Of a stretch of 64,000 nt of DNA, positions 34,027-43,163 are shown in pieces; within the stretch, counting starts at the first letter, position 1, and every line of letters begins with the position of its first letter. Location: the NCBI RefSeq assembly GCF_030167905.1, contig NZ_JARGNA010000003.1:343914-407913 (forward strand), read 5' to 3'. Both the position numbers and the translations under genes were made by a program. The notes beneath the pieces were generated by a model. That model did no database searches, had not been told where the DNA came from, and saw only the letters and a program-made list of their open reading frames with translations. This DNA comes from Flavobacterium terrisoli. GTDB lineage: Bacteria > Bacteroidota > Bacteroidia > Flavobacteriales > Flavobacteriaceae.

Positions 34027-34596
34027 TCATTTGCGAATAATTTTCACCTGACTATCGCTTGTTAGTTTGATAATCGTGGATGGTTTATCGCAGATTTTTT
34101 CGTGCTGCAAATTTACTACATAGTCCACACCATTTATAATTTCGGGGCTAATTTCTTTAAAAGATTTTGGCGTAAACATGCCTGAAATATTAGCTGAGGT
34201 CGAAACCAATGGTCTTTTCATGCGTTCCATCAATTTGAAACAAAATGGTTCTTTCACGATACGCACGCCAAGGGTTTTGTCTTCTGCGATGATATTCGCG
34301 GCGACATTTCTCGGATTGTCCAGGATTAAGGTCGTTGGTTTTTCGGATAAATCCAAAATTTGCCAAGCCACTTCCGGGATTTCTTTGAAAACATTGTACA
34401 TCATTTTTTCGCCATTCATCAAGACAATCATGCTTTTGGTTTCTTCGCGTTGTTTCAAAGCGTAGATTTTCTTCACGGCTTCTACATTGGTAGCATCACA
34501 GCCGATTCCCCATACCGTATCGGTAGGATAGAGGATGATGCCGCCATTTTGGATGACTTCAAAGGCTTTGTGTACTTCTGCATTGATATCACTCAT
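34027..34596 (-). CDS. L-threonylcarbamoyladenylate synthase (Sua5/YrdC family)
   Basis: 189 aa. The N-terminal GGIILYPTDTVWGIGCDA motif and the SMIVLMNGEK and VSTSANISG motifs define the fold. It forms threonylcarbamoyl-AMP from Thr, bicarbonate and ATP for the t6A37 tRNA modification. It lacks the extra Sua5 C-terminal domain, so it is YrdC/TsaC-like in size. It follows the glycosyltransferase gene by 3 bp and may be cotranscribed with the glycan genes by proximity only. Confidence 0.9.
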   Translation of the reverse strand: MSDINAEVHKAFEVIQNGGIILYPTDTVWGIGCDATNVEAVKKIYALKQREETKSMIVLMNGEKMMYNVFKEIPEVAWQILDLSEKPTTLILDNPRNVAANIIAEDKTLGVRIVKEPFCFKLMERMKRPLVSTSANISGMFTPKSFKEISPEIINGVDYVVNLQHEKICDKPSTIIKLTSDSQVKIIRK

Positions 34597-34599
34597 GGT

Positions 34600-35451
34600 T
34601 TATTTGATTTTGTAAACACCAAAGAATCTTTTGAAACTCTTGCTGATGACTTTATACTTGACAATAATTTTGTTTTTCCAGCTTAATTTCAGCCATTTGC
34701 TGTGTGGCAGCAATTCGTTTTTGATTAGCTCATTGGCTTCTTCCGAAAGGATAAAATCAACTTTAAGTTTGTCCCATTTTACATTGTCATAACCGTTGAA
34801 ATTGTTGACTTTGTTCTTTTCATGAATGACTGCAATCCACAATCTTTTATGGGTGACCTGTTTGATGCGGGTTTCCTTTTTCCACATGTTGTGGTGGTAA
34901 AACCAAATGGTTTTCGGGTCGTCATTTTTTTCAATCAAACTCATAAACGGATTGAAAATGTGCTCTTTTTTGCCCAACATGACCGTTGGTCGAATTTGCA
35001 GCGAATAGCCTTTGATAATATCCAAAACCAGATACTCCTGTTGGTTAAACTGCAACTGGATTTCGTTGATAAAATCCTTGTGTACCGCATCATCATTGTC
35101 GATTCGTGACGTGATGAGATAAGGTTTAGGATTTGGAATGGCTTTGATGTAATTTTTTAACTCATCATAAAACGCAGGCATTCCATCGATATAAAACACT
35201 TTGAAATTGGGTTGGTTTTGAATCAACTCTGTCATTCTGATTTTATATTTCTCCGGAGTAGTAACATCAAAATACAGCAACCATTCAAAATCCTGGTTGG
35301 TTTGTGCCACGATGCCCGGAAAACAGAAGTTCTCGAAAAACCACATGCGTTCTTCCATCCAATCGTCGGTGAGCAGTTTTTCGTTGTTTTTGGTTACGTC
35401 CCATTCCGGATTCCTAAGGTTGAAACGGGTAACTAAAAGGTGATGGAACAT
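34600..35451 (-). CDS. Glycosyltransferase, putative rhamnosyltransferase family
   Basis: 283 aa of the PF11316 type: the start MFHHLLVTRFNLRNPEW, TDDWMEERMWFFENFCFPGI, NQDFEWLLYFD and the metal-binding acidic cluster ITSRIDNDDAVH are characteristic. It probably transfers a deoxysugar in surface-polysaccharide synthesis. It starts 2 bp downstream of the pyruvyltransferase-like gene and ends 3 bp before the Sua5-type gene, so a three-gene leftward operon is likely. Confidence 0.8.
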   Translation of the reverse strand: MFHHLLVTRFNLRNPEWDVTKNNEKLLTDDWMEERMWFFENFCFPGIVAQTNQDFEWLLYFDVTTPEKYKIRMTELIQNQPNFKVFYIDGMPAFYDELKNYIKAIPNPKPYLITSRIDNDDAVHKDFINEIQLQFNQQEYLVLDIIKGYSLQIRPTVMLGKKEHIFNPFMSLIEKNDDPKTIWFYHHNMWKKETRIKQVTHKRLWIAVIHEKNKVNNFNGYDNVKWDKLKVDFILSEEANELIKNELLPHSKWLKLSWKNKIIVKYKVISKSFKRFFGVYKIK

Positions 35452-35453
35452 AT

Positions 35454-36368
35454 TTACAGGTTTAAATAATCAAATGCTTTTTCGGCAAATTTCAAATTGG
35501 TTTCGCGACAGTCTTCCAAAACACCGGTATAGGATTGTACTTTCTTCAAATCGGCTTCAAAGTTCGAGAAAGTCGAAATCACCGGTTGGTATTTGAAATT
35601 GTAAAACTTAGAAGAATTGGGAAACACCATGACTTTTTTGCCCAACATCAGCGACCAATACATGGCGTGGTAACTGTCGGTCAAAATCGTATCGGTTTCG
35701 CCAATGAATTGCACTACATCTTCAAAAACCGCATTGTTGGCAGTGGATGGAAATTGCTCAAACTTCTTCAAAACGCTTTTATCGTTCAGCGTTTTCTTGT
35801 GGAAAATCATCCCGATTTCGTTTTTCACTTCGTGCTTTTCGTCAAATATCGGATGCAGGCAACTCACACACGGCACCCATTCTTCTTTCATACCATAATC
35901 GCGAACGCCAACCAAGCCGAATTTAGAAGTATCGACATTGTATTTCGAGATTTTCCCGTAAGTGCTTTTTTCTTTTGCATTATGACCTAATCCCCAAAGC
36001 ACGGTTTTCTTTCCTTTGTCGCCCAATTGCTCAAACATTTTCATCTGCAAATCAAAACCTTCGCGGTTTAACAATCCGCCACCGCCTATGATTAAGGAGT
36101 TTTTAGTGATTTTCTCAAACCAATTGTCTCTCGTAGCTTCATCTCTTTTGTAATCAAAAATGTCCAGGTGTTTGCCTTTTAATTGTTCAAAATAATGGTG
36201 AACGCCACAATAATAATCGCCAATGTTCGTCGGGTCATAGCGATGCAAATTAATCACATCGATATTTTCCTGAGTGGGATTTTTAAGAATTCGATTGATG
36301 ACTTCTTTTTTACGAGCAGAGCGATTGAAATGGGATAATTTATTTAAAAGGAAATCAGATAGAGACAT
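35454..36368 (-). CDS. Polysaccharide pyruvyl transferase family protein
   Basis: 304 aa, PF04230 type. It contains NIGDYYCGVHHYF, LIIGGGGLLNREGF, CVSCLHPIFD and TDSYHAMYWSLMLGKKVMVFPNSSK, the family's HxxY and SDSxH-like sites. Such enzymes add pyruvate ketals to glycans, although the fold is also shared with other transferases. It is the first gene of the leftward glycan operon, divergent from the GT2 genes across 147 bp. It fits surface glycan decoration. Confidence 0.85.
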   Translation of the reverse strand: MSLSDFLLNKLSHFNRSARKKEVINRILKNPTQENIDVINLHRYDPTNIGDYYCGVHHYFEQLKGKHLDIFDYKRDEATRDNWFEKITKNSLIIGGGGLLNREGFDLQMKMFEQLGDKGKKTVLWGLGHNAKEKSTYGKISKYNVDTSKFGLVGVRDYGMKEEWVPCVSCLHPIFDEKHEVKNEIGMIFHKKTLNDKSVLKKFEQFPSTANNAVFEDVVQFIGETDTILTDSYHAMYWSLMLGKKVMVFPNSSKFYNFKYQPVISTFSNFEADLKKVQSYTGVLEDCRETNLKFAEKAFDYLNL

Positions 36369-36515
36369 ATGCCGAATAAATTTCGGTAAAAATAATCAAT
36401 TTGTTTGAGTCTAAAAGCCAAATGGTTACTTTTACGAACAATATTGCTTTAAAAAATATCCCAAAAAACCGATGGATGTTGCCCAAAAAAGTGTAATTTC
36501 CATTTTTATATTTAC

Positions 36516-37334
36516 ATGAAATTATCAGTTATTATTACAACTTACAACTCGGAAGAATGGTTGCGCAAAGTACTTTTGGGCTTCACTGTTCAAACCGAAA
36601 AAGACTTTGAAGTTGTAATTGCTGATGATGGTTCGACAACCAAAACCGCTGAGGTCATCGCCGCTTTCCAAGGTCAATTCCAATACCCGATTGTGCATGT
36701 TTGGCATGAAGACAAAGGTTTCCGAAAGTCGAGAATCCTGAACAAAGCCATATTAAAATCCAGTTCCGATTATTTGCTTTTTACCGATGGAGATTGCATT
36801 CCGCGAAAGGATTATGTGGCCGTCCATGTCAACGAAAAACAGGAAGGTTATTTTCTTTCCGGAGGTTATTTTAAGTTGCCGATGAGTATTTCAACTGCGA
36901 TTTCGGAGGATGATATTTTAAGCCAAAAATGTTTTGAGATTTCTTGGCTACTCAAACAAGGACTGAAAGCCAATTTTAAAGTTTCCAAACTCACACACAA
37001 CAGATACATAGCGGCTTTTATGAATTGGCTTACGCCAACCAAACGCTCGTGGAACGGACACAATTCGTCGGGTTACAAGCAAGATATTCTGGATGTCAAC
37101 GGTTTCAACGAAGAAATGGATTATGGCGGCATGGATAGGGAATTGGGCGAAAGAATGTTCAACAACGGAATGTTGTCTAAACAGATTCGGTATAGTGCGA
37201 TTTGCCTGCATTTGGATCATACACGGGGCTATGCCAATGAAGAAAAAATAAGGCACAACATGGAAATCCGACGTTATAATAGAAAGCACAATGTAATCCG
37301 AATCGAGAATGGGATTGATAAATTGAAAATATAA
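36516..37334 (+). CDS. Family 2 glycosyltransferase, copy 1
   Basis: 272 aa GT-A enzyme: the nucleotide-binding ISVIITTYN-type start (KLSVIITTYNSEEWL), VVIADDGSTTKT, a DxD-like FTDGDCIPRKDY and the late acceptor-site NGHNSSGYKQDI, DYGGMDRELGERM. The C-terminal HLDHTRGYANEEKI matches its neighbour closely, and the two proteins are exactly the same length, so they arose by tandem duplication. Role in surface glycan assembly; donor sugar unknown. Confidence 0.85.
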   Translation: MKLSVIITTYNSEEWLRKVLLGFTVQTEKDFEVVIADDGSTTKTAEVIAAFQGQFQYPIVHVWHEDKGFRKSRILNKAILKSSSDYLLFTDGDCIPRKDYVAVHVNEKQEGYFLSGGYFKLPMSISTAISEDDILSQKCFEISWLLKQGLKANFKVSKLTHNRYIAAFMNWLTPTKRSWNGHNSSGYKQDILDVNGFNEEMDYGGMDRELGERMFNNGMLSKQIRYSAICLHLDHTRGYANEEKIRHNMEIRRYNRKHNVIRIENGIDKLKI

Positions 37335-37343
37335 TTACCTTTG
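37315..37343 (+). promoter_or_regulatory. Promoter of the second GT2 gene
   Basis: TTG at 37315-37317 and TACCTTTG at 37336-37343, spacing 18 bases, consensus Bacteroidota promoter. It overlaps the end of the first GT2 gene, so the second copy can be expressed independently. Confidence 0.65.
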
Positions 37344-37361
37344 CAACATAATTATCACCAT

Positions 37362-38180
37362 ATGAAAATATCAGTTATCGTTAGTACTTACAATGCCGAA
37401 GAATGGTTGGAAAAAGTATTGATTGGCTACAGCGTTCAGACTTACAAAGATTTTGAATTGATTATTGCCGACGATGGATCAAGACCTTCAACCAAGGAAT
37501 TGATTGATAGTTATGCCAAAAATTATCCGGTTCCGGTGCGTCATTTGTGGCACGCGGATGAAGGATACCGCCGTCAGGAAATCCTAAATGTGGCGATTAT
37601 GGAAGCGTCTCACGAGTACATTTTGATGACCGATGGTGATTGTATTCCTAGAAAGGATTTTGTCGAAATCCATGCGAAATATGCTGAAAAAGGAAGATTC
37701 CTTTCCGGTGGTTACTGCAAATTATCGATGAAACTGAGTTCGGAAATTTCCAAAGACGATATATTATCAGGAAGATGTTTTAATTTGAAATGGCTAAAAA
37801 GCATTGACAAATTGAACCTTTCCAACAAACTGAAAATCGGTGCCACTGATTTATCGGCTAATATTTTAGATTTCTTTTCACCAACCAATGCGTCATTCAA
37901 CAACTGTAATTCTTCGGGATTCAGGGAAGATATGATTGCAATTAACGGTTATGACGAACGCATGAAATACGGCGGTCCGGATAGGGAATTTGGGGAACGT
38001 TTGGAAAATAATGGTATCAAAGGAAAACAAATCCGCCACAAAGCCATAGTTTTACATTTAGATCACCCAAGAGGTTACAAAACGCCCGAGTCTTTGGCAG
38101 CCAACTTGGCGATTCGAAAAGAAGTAAAAGACAAAAAAATAGTTTGGACACCTTTTGGTATCAAAAAAGAGAATCAATAG
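37362..38180 (+). CDS. Family 2 glycosyltransferase, copy 2
   Basis: 272 aa, the paralogue of the gene before it: ISVIVSTYNAEEWLEKV, IIADDGSRPST, MTDGDCIPRKDF, NCNSSGFREDM, KYGGPDREFGERLE and HLDHPRGYKTPESL align one to one. ATG 37362 (MKISVIV) is chosen because the seven upstream in-frame codons overlap the promoter. Conserved acceptor motifs with diverged middle regions suggest related but not identical linkages. The epimerase gene follows 3 bp on. Confidence 0.88.
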   Translation: MKISVIVSTYNAEEWLEKVLIGYSVQTYKDFELIIADDGSRPSTKELIDSYAKNYPVPVRHLWHADEGYRRQEILNVAIMEASHEYILMTDGDCIPRKDFVEIHAKYAEKGRFLSGGYCKLSMKLSSEISKDDILSGRCFNLKWLKSIDKLNLSNKLKIGATDLSANILDFFSPTNASFNNCNSSGFREDMIAINGYDERMKYGGPDREFGERLENNGIKGKQIRHKAIVLHLDHPRGYKTPESLAANLAIRKEVKDKKIVWTPFGIKKENQ

Positions 38181-38183
38181 TTC

Positions 38184-39128
38184 ATGAGGATATTAGTCAC
38201 CGGAGCAGCAGGTTTTATTGCGTCACATCTTTGTGAAAAACTGCATGATTTAGGACATGAAGTGGTTGGATTGGATAATTTCAATGATTATTACAGTCCG
38301 GCGCTAAAACGTTTAAATGCTTCCGATTTGAAAGCCAAAGGCATTGCAGTCTTCGAAATTGATTTGAATGACGATTTGACTTCGGTTTTTGAAAGACCTT
38401 ATGATTATATCTATCACTTAGCGGCACAACCCGGAATTTCTGCCGAAACACCTTTGAGCGATTATGTGACCAATAATATTTTTGCGACGCAAAATCTACT
38501 CGATGCCGTTCAAAAATACAATCCGAAACTGAAATCCTTTGTCAATATTGCAACGTCTTCCGTTTATGGATTGGTGGCCAATGTTGATGAAAACGTTCCG
38601 GCCAAACCGATTTCTTTTTACGGCAGTACCAAATTGGCCGCAGAACAATTGGTTTTAGGTTTGCAACGCTTGGGCAAATTAAATGCCTGTTCGATTCGAT
38701 TGTATTCCGTTTACGGACCAAGAGAACGTCCGGAAAAATTATACACCAAACTGATTGAAAACCTTTATGCCGACAAGCCTTTTCCACTTTTTGAAGGCAG
38801 CGTAAAGCATGAAAGAAGTTTTACTTTCGTGGGTGATATTGTGGATGGATTATCCGCTATCATTGGCAAAGAAGACATCGTGAATGGAGAAATCATCAAT
38901 TTAGGTACAGACGAAGTGCATACTACACAGGAAGGCATCAATTTGGTGGAACAAATCATGAACAAAACCTTGATTATCGACCACAAACCGGCGCGTAAAG
39001 GTGATCAGGAACGAACTTCTGCGGTGATTGATAAAGCCCGAAAACTATTGGGCTACGAACCCAAAGTCACCTTCAAAAAAGGTTTGGAGCAACAAGTACA
39101 ATGGTATTTGGATAAGTTTACTTCGTAA
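38184..39128 (+). CDS. NAD-dependent sugar epimerase/dehydratase
   Basis: 314 aa, extended short-chain dehydrogenase. The Rossmann motif GAAGFIASHL is at residues 7-16 and the catalytic YGSTK tetrad motif follows Thr/Ser in IATSSVYG. LDNFNDYYSPALK and the substrate loop RLYSVYGPRERPE resemble UDP-glucuronate or UDP-glucose 4-epimerases. It makes a nucleotide sugar for the adjacent transferases; the exact substrate is undetermined. Its end overlaps the convergent GT9 gene by 11 bases. Confidence 0.88.
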   Translation: MRILVTGAAGFIASHLCEKLHDLGHEVVGLDNFNDYYSPALKRLNASDLKAKGIAVFEIDLNDDLTSVFERPYDYIYHLAAQPGISAETPLSDYVTNNIFATQNLLDAVQKYNPKLKSFVNIATSSVYGLVANVDENVPAKPISFYGSTKLAAEQLVLGLQRLGKLNACSIRLYSVYGPRERPEKLYTKLIENLYADKPFPLFEGSVKHERSFTFVGDIVDGLSAIIGKEDIVNGEIINLGTDEVHTTQEGINLVEQIMNKTLIIDHKPARKGDQERTSAVIDKARKLLGYEPKVTFKKGLEQQVQWYLDKFTS

Positions 39129-40167
39129 TTCGGTTTACAAAAGCAATCAATTTTTCAGCAAACAATTCCGGTTTTAATTTTTCGTACCATTCAAAGGCCA
39201 GTGCTTTGTAGTTTTTGGCATGTTTTTGATACAATTCCGGCTCATAATCGCTCAGGTGAACGATGTCATAGAAACCGGTTTCTTCCTTGATATTCCACGA
39301 AGTTCGGTTGATCCACGGCGCGTAAATCGTAAAAGTTGGGATGTTTAGGGCTTTCGCCATATTGGTCGCGCCGCCTTCGTTACCAATCAAAGCATCACAT
39401 TGCGATTGAAGCGCAATAAAATCCCTTAAGCTTTTGGCATAAAAATCTAAGTTGATTTTCTCCTGAGTAGATTTGGCACACAAATCATAAATCGCTTTGA
39501 CTTCTTCCAACTGATTGGGCATATAATTGAAAAGCAGCTGAACGTCTTTAGCATTGGCAATAATGTCCAACGTTTCCGCCATATATTTTGGTGGCAAACT
39601 TTTGTTCTTTCCACTGCCGAGAATCCCAATCATAAAAATCGGTTTTGAAGTATCGCAATTGGCCTTGATGTCTGCTTTGGCTTTGTCAATTTCTTCTTGT
39701 CGCAAATGAATCTGCGGATAAATCATTTCCACTTCCTTACCCAAAGCGGTTTTGGAAAGCAACAATCGATACGCATTCGCCGTCGCATTGCAGTCGGCAT
39801 CGGGAACTACGGTTTTGGTGTAGAAAAATGTCGTGTACCATTTGTAATGCCCAACAATAGTTTTGGCACCCGAAAAATAAGCCGGCAGAATACTGTCCCA
39901 TTTACAATACGCATCAATGACAATATCGTAATGGTCTTTTTTGAGTTCCTGACCAAATTGGTACAGATTCCTAAAACCTTTGTGTTCCTCGGGTTCAAAG
40001 AAAATCACCTTGTCAATAAACGGATTGTTATCGACTACGGCAAAAGTATTTTTCTGAATCAGATAATGCACTTCGGCTTCGGGATGGTTCCTTTTGATGG
40101 TCTCACAAATGACAGTACTGGCCAACACGTCGCCAATCATCTTGATTTGAATTACCAGTACTTTCAT
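39118..40167 (-). CDS. Glycosyltransferase family 9 (heptosyltransferase-like)
   Basis: 349 aa of the ADP-heptose:LPS transferase family. The start VLVIQIKMIGDVLASTVICETIK, IDAYCKWDSILPAYFSGAKTIVG, the nucleotide-sugar region IGILGSGKNKSLPPKYMAETL and GNEGGATNMAKALNIPTFTIYAPWINRTSW are typical. It acts on the LPS core or a related glycolipid in the cytoplasm. It overlaps the epimerase gene tail to tail. Confidence 0.88.
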   Translation of the reverse strand: MKVLVIQIKMIGDVLASTVICETIKRNHPEAEVHYLIQKNTFAVVDNNPFIDKVIFFEPEEHKGFRNLYQFGQELKKDHYDIVIDAYCKWDSILPAYFSGAKTIVGHYKWYTTFFYTKTVVPDADCNATANAYRLLLSKTALGKEVEMIYPQIHLRQEEIDKAKADIKANCDTSKPIFMIGILGSGKNKSLPPKYMAETLDIIANAKDVQLLFNYMPNQLEEVKAIYDLCAKSTQEKINLDFYAKSLRDFIALQSQCDALIGNEGGATNMAKALNIPTFTIYAPWINRTSWNIKEETGFYDIVHLSDYEPELYQKHAKNYKALAFEWYEKLKPELFAEKLIAFVNRITK

Positions 40168-40183
40168 CTGTCAATATTAAGGA

Positions 40184-40999
40184 TTAAACCGCAACGTCAT
40201 ATTCTCTCAACGCATTGTTAAGTGACGTTTTCAAATCGGTTGAAGGTTTACGGGTTCCAATGATTAAGGCACACGGTACTTGGTAATCGCCGGCAGCAAA
40301 TGATTTAGTATAACTTCCAGGAATGACTACCGAACGCGCAGGAACAAATCCTTTGTATTCTTTTGGTTCATCACCGGTAACATCAATAATTTTAGTAGAA
40401 GCGGTCAAACACACATTCGCACCAAGTACAGCTTCCTTACCAACATGAACACCTTCTACCACAATACATCTTGAACCGATAAAAGCGCCGTCTTCAATAA
40501 TAACCGGAGCGGCTTGTAACGGTTCTAAAACACCGCCGATTCCAACACCACCCGAAAGGTGAACATCTTTCCCGATTTGGGCACAACTTCCAACCGTCGC
40601 CCAGGTATCAACCATCGTTCCTTCATCAACATAAGCACCGATGTTGACATAACTTGGCATTAAAATCACACCTTTAGAAATATAAGCGCCATAACGGGCT
40701 GTGGCCGGTGGCACCACGCGGATGCCTTTTTCGGCATAACCGGTTTTTAGTAGCATTTTGTCGTGGTATTCAAAAATTCCGGCTTCCCAGGTTTCCATTT
40801 TTTGGATTGGAAAATACATCACTACGGCTTTCTTTACCCATTCGTTTACTTGCCAACCATCGGTTGTTGGTTCGGCCACACGTAAAGTTCCGGCGTCTAA
40901 TAAAGCGATAACTTCCCTAATGGCATTGGTAGTCGTTTCTTCTTGTAATAAAGCGCGGTTGTCCCAGGCTTTTTCAATAGTATTTTGTAGTGCTGTCAT
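40184..40999 (-). CDS. dapD: 2,3,4,5-tetrahydropyridine-2,6-dicarboxylate N-succinyltransferase
   Basis: 271 aa, lysine/diaminopimelate pathway. A small N-terminal domain is followed by a left-handed beta-helix with hexapeptide repeats (AYISKGVILMPSYVNIGAYVDE, GVGIGGVLEPLQAAPVIIED, FIGSRCIVVEGVHVG). The key family motif MVDTWATVGSCAQIG is intact. ATG 40999 (MTALQNTI) is chosen over 41017, since a TAnnTTTG promoter lies at 41017-41024. The preceding GT9 gene is unrelated. Confidence 0.95.
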   Translation of the reverse strand: MTALQNTIEKAWDNRALLQEETTTNAIREVIALLDAGTLRVAEPTTDGWQVNEWVKKAVVMYFPIQKMETWEAGIFEYHDKMLLKTGYAEKGIRVVPPATARYGAYISKGVILMPSYVNIGAYVDEGTMVDTWATVGSCAQIGKDVHLSGGVGIGGVLEPLQAAPVIIEDGAFIGSRCIVVEGVHVGKEAVLGANVCLTASTKIIDVTGDEPKEYKGFVPARSVVIPGSYTKSFAAGDYQVPCALIIGTRKPSTDLKTSLNNALREYDVAV

Positions 41000-41016
41000 G
41001 GTTTTTAAATTTGTCA

Positions 41017-41047
41017 CAAAGATAGTTTCATTTTATAAAGTAGCAAA
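41017..41047 (-). promoter_or_regulatory. Promoter of dapD
   Basis: Read leftward: -33 TTTG (41044-41047), 19 bases, -7 TATCTTTG (41024-41017). It decides the dapD start at 40999. Confidence 0.65.
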
Positions 41048-41156
41048 GCATTTGTTTGTTGGAATAGTATATCAAAGAAATGTTAAAATCCTGCTGTGAG
41101 TTGGTAGAATAAGTAAGTTTGTCTTGACCAATTTAACATGGTGACTCTCTAAACTT

Positions 41157-42065
41157 ATGAAGGCAAAACTTTTACTTTTCACCCTATTGTTAAGCTTTTT
41201 TATAAGCTGTCAAAAACAAACTAATGATAAGGCAACGGCCCAGGATTCTATTGCCAAAGTAGATTCGTTGAACAATGTTGCCGCACATAATGCCAAAAAT
41301 TCGCTGGATTATATTGGAACCTATAAGGGCATTTTGCCTTGTGCCGATTGTGAAGGTTTGGAAACAACCATCTGTATCAATGAAAACAATACCTATAATG
41401 TCAAAACGTTGTACCAAGGGAAAGGCGATAAGATATTTGAGCAAAAAGGAAGTTTTTCCTGGAACAAAGCCGGAAACACAATTGTTCTTGATGATGTGAA
41501 AAATGGACCAAATCAATATTTTGTGGGTGAGAATACCTTGACTCAATTGACTTTAACAGGAGAAAAAATTACAGGTAATTTAGCCGCTCAATATGTATTG
41601 GCCAAACAACCAACTACTAATGCAGCCATTGAAACGACAACCGAACACAAAGAGACAGTTGATTTGAACAGCAGGATTGAAGCCCAAACGGTCATTAAAA
41701 AAGTAAATCCGGCGATTGGCAAAGCGACTTTGGCAGAAACCAAGTGGAAACTGATTACCTTAAACGGAAAAGTGGTGACGCACAAAGGAAAGAAAGAATA
41801 CTTTATCAAGCTGAATTCTTCCGACGGCAGATTTGCTGCATTTGCCGGCTGTAATAATATGATGGGGAATTATGTGATGCCATCGGCTTTTGCCTTGTCT
41901 TTTACGACTGTTGGAATGACCAAAATGGCTTGTCCTAACATGGATTTGGAAACTCGTTTCTCAACCATGCTTGAAAAAGTAGATCGTTACATTTTAAAAG
42001 ACAATATCCTGAAATTTAAGAAAGGGAAAACAGAAGTTTTGGCTACATTTGAGCCATCAAAATAA
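41157..42065 (+). CDS. Lipoprotein with fused NlpE-like and META (HslJ-like) domains
   Basis: 302 aa. Lipobox FISC puts the lipidated cysteine at Cys18. Residues about 50-150 are NlpE-like: GTYKGILPCADCEGLETTI carries the conserved CxxC of copper-resistance NlpE. Residues 185-302 are a META/HslJ domain: LAETKWKLITLNG, FAAFAGCNNMMGNYV, MTKMACPNMDLE. Each domain is usually a separate protein. It may act as an envelope-stress or metal sensor (inference). Its ATG follows a 139 bp gap with no obvious promoter; ruvX begins 6 bp later. Confidence 0.85.
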   Translation: MKAKLLLFTLLLSFFISCQKQTNDKATAQDSIAKVDSLNNVAAHNAKNSLDYIGTYKGILPCADCEGLETTICINENNTYNVKTLYQGKGDKIFEQKGSFSWNKAGNTIVLDDVKNGPNQYFVGENTLTQLTLTGEKITGNLAAQYVLAKQPTTNAAIETTTEHKETVDLNSRIEAQTVIKKVNPAIGKATLAETKWKLITLNGKVVTHKGKKEYFIKLNSSDGRFAAFAGCNNMMGNYVMPSAFALSFTTVGMTKMACPNMDLETRFSTMLEKVDRYILKDNILKFKKGKTEVLATFEPSK

Positions 42066-42071
42066 TACCAA

Positions 42072-42488
42072 ATGCCAAGAATTCTCGCTATCGATTATGG
42101 AATGAAACGCACCGGAATTGCGGTCACCGACGAGTTGCAAATCATTGCTTCGGGTTTGACAACAATTCCTTCTGAAACAGCGATTGCTTTTCTTGCGGCT
42201 TATTTCTCGAAAGAAAATGTGGCTAAAGTATTGATTGGCGAACCCAAGCAAATGAACGGTCAGCCATCGGAAAGCACACCAATTATTGAGAAATTTGTTG
42301 CCGATTTTACTGTTGCTTTCCCCGAAATGAAAGTGGAAAGAGTAGACGAGCGCTTTACTTCTAAAATGGCTTTCCAAACGATGATTGACAGCGGTTTGTC
42401 AAAGAAGCAAAGGCAGAATAAAGCTTTGGTGGATGAAATAGCCGCAACGATTTTGCTTCAGGATTATTTGACAAGGAAAATGATATAA
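42072..42488 (+). CDS. ruvX: Holliday-junction resolvase-like RuvX/YqgF
   Basis: 138 aa RNase H-fold protein, active-site Asp7 in LAIDYGMKRTGIA, VDERFTSKMA as the second acidic site and LVDEIAATILLQDYL at the end. It acts in 16S rRNA 5' end maturation and possibly on DNA junctions. It sits immediately before the peptide deformylase gene, and its start follows the lipoprotein stop by 6 bp. Confidence 0.92.
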   Translation: MPRILAIDYGMKRTGIAVTDELQIIASGLTTIPSETAIAFLAAYFSKENVAKVLIGEPKQMNGQPSESTPIIEKFVADFTVAFPEMKVERVDERFTSKMAFQTMIDSGLSKKQRQNKALVDEIAATILLQDYLTRKMI

Positions 42489-42494
42489 ATTGCT

Positions 42495-42502
42495 TATTTT
42501 TG
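42495..42502 (+). promoter_or_regulatory. Promoter -7 of def
   Basis: TATTTTTG matches TAnnTTTG, 17 bases before the def ATG, within the short ruvX-def gap, so def can be transcribed separately. Confidence 0.5.
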
Positions 42503-42518
42503 CAAAAAAAATTCAGAA

Positions 42519-43106
42519 ATGATTATTCCCATTTACGGATACGGTGAACCTGTTTTAAGAAAAGTTGGAGAGGAAATTACTCCGGATTATCCGAATTTAA
42601 AAGAGGTTATTGCCAATATGTACGACACCATGTACAATGCTTATGGTGTAGGATTGGCCGCGCCACAAGTTGGTATGGCTATCCGATTGTTTGTCATCGA
42701 TACCGAACCATTTAGCGACAGCGATGATTTGAGTAAAGAAGAACAGACACTGTTGAAAAACTTCAAAAGAACTTTTATCAATGCCAAAATGCTGAAGGAA
42801 GAAGGCGAAGAATGGGGTTTTAACGAAGGTTGTTTGAGCATTCCTGATGTTCGTGAAGATGTATACCGCAACGAAAGAATCACGATTGAATACTGTGACG
42901 AAGATTTCAACAAGAAAACAGAAGTGTTTGACGGATTGATTGCCCGCGTAATCCAACACGAGTATGACCATATCGAAGGGATTTTGTTTACCGATAAAAT
43001 TTCGACTTTGAAAAAAACACTGATTAAGAAAAAATTGCAAAACATCATGGACGGCAAAGCCTTTCCTGATTACAGAATGAAATTTGCCAATAAAAAAGGC
43101 AGATAA
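42519..43106 (+). CDS. def: Peptide deformylase
   Basis: 195 aa metalloprotease that removes the N-formyl group from nascent proteins. All three motifs are intact: GVGLAAPQVG (43-52), EGCLSIP with metal ligand Cys105, and QHEYDH with His147, Glu148, His151. A charged loop at 66-82 (SDSDDLSKEEQTLLK) is longer than in E. coli, as in other Bacteroidota. It sits after ruvX with its own -7 element. Confidence 0.96.
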   Translation: MIIPIYGYGEPVLRKVGEEITPDYPNLKEVIANMYDTMYNAYGVGLAAPQVGMAIRLFVIDTEPFSDSDDLSKEEQTLLKNFKRTFINAKMLKEEGEEWGFNEGCLSIPDVREDVYRNERITIEYCDEDFNKKTEVFDGLIARVIQHEYDHIEGILFTDKISTLKKTLIKKKLQNIMDGKAFPDYRMKFANKKGR

Positions 43107-43112
43107 TTAACA

Positions 43113-43141
43113 TTTGAGAAATAAACATTTAAATATATTTG
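43113..43141 (+). promoter_or_regulatory. Promoter of the DUF5606 gene
   Basis: -33 TTTG (43113-43116), 17 bases, -7 TATATTTG (43134-43141), followed by the ATG at 43164. Confidence 0.65.
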
Positions 43142-43163
43142 TGCCCTAAATTAAATTAAGACA

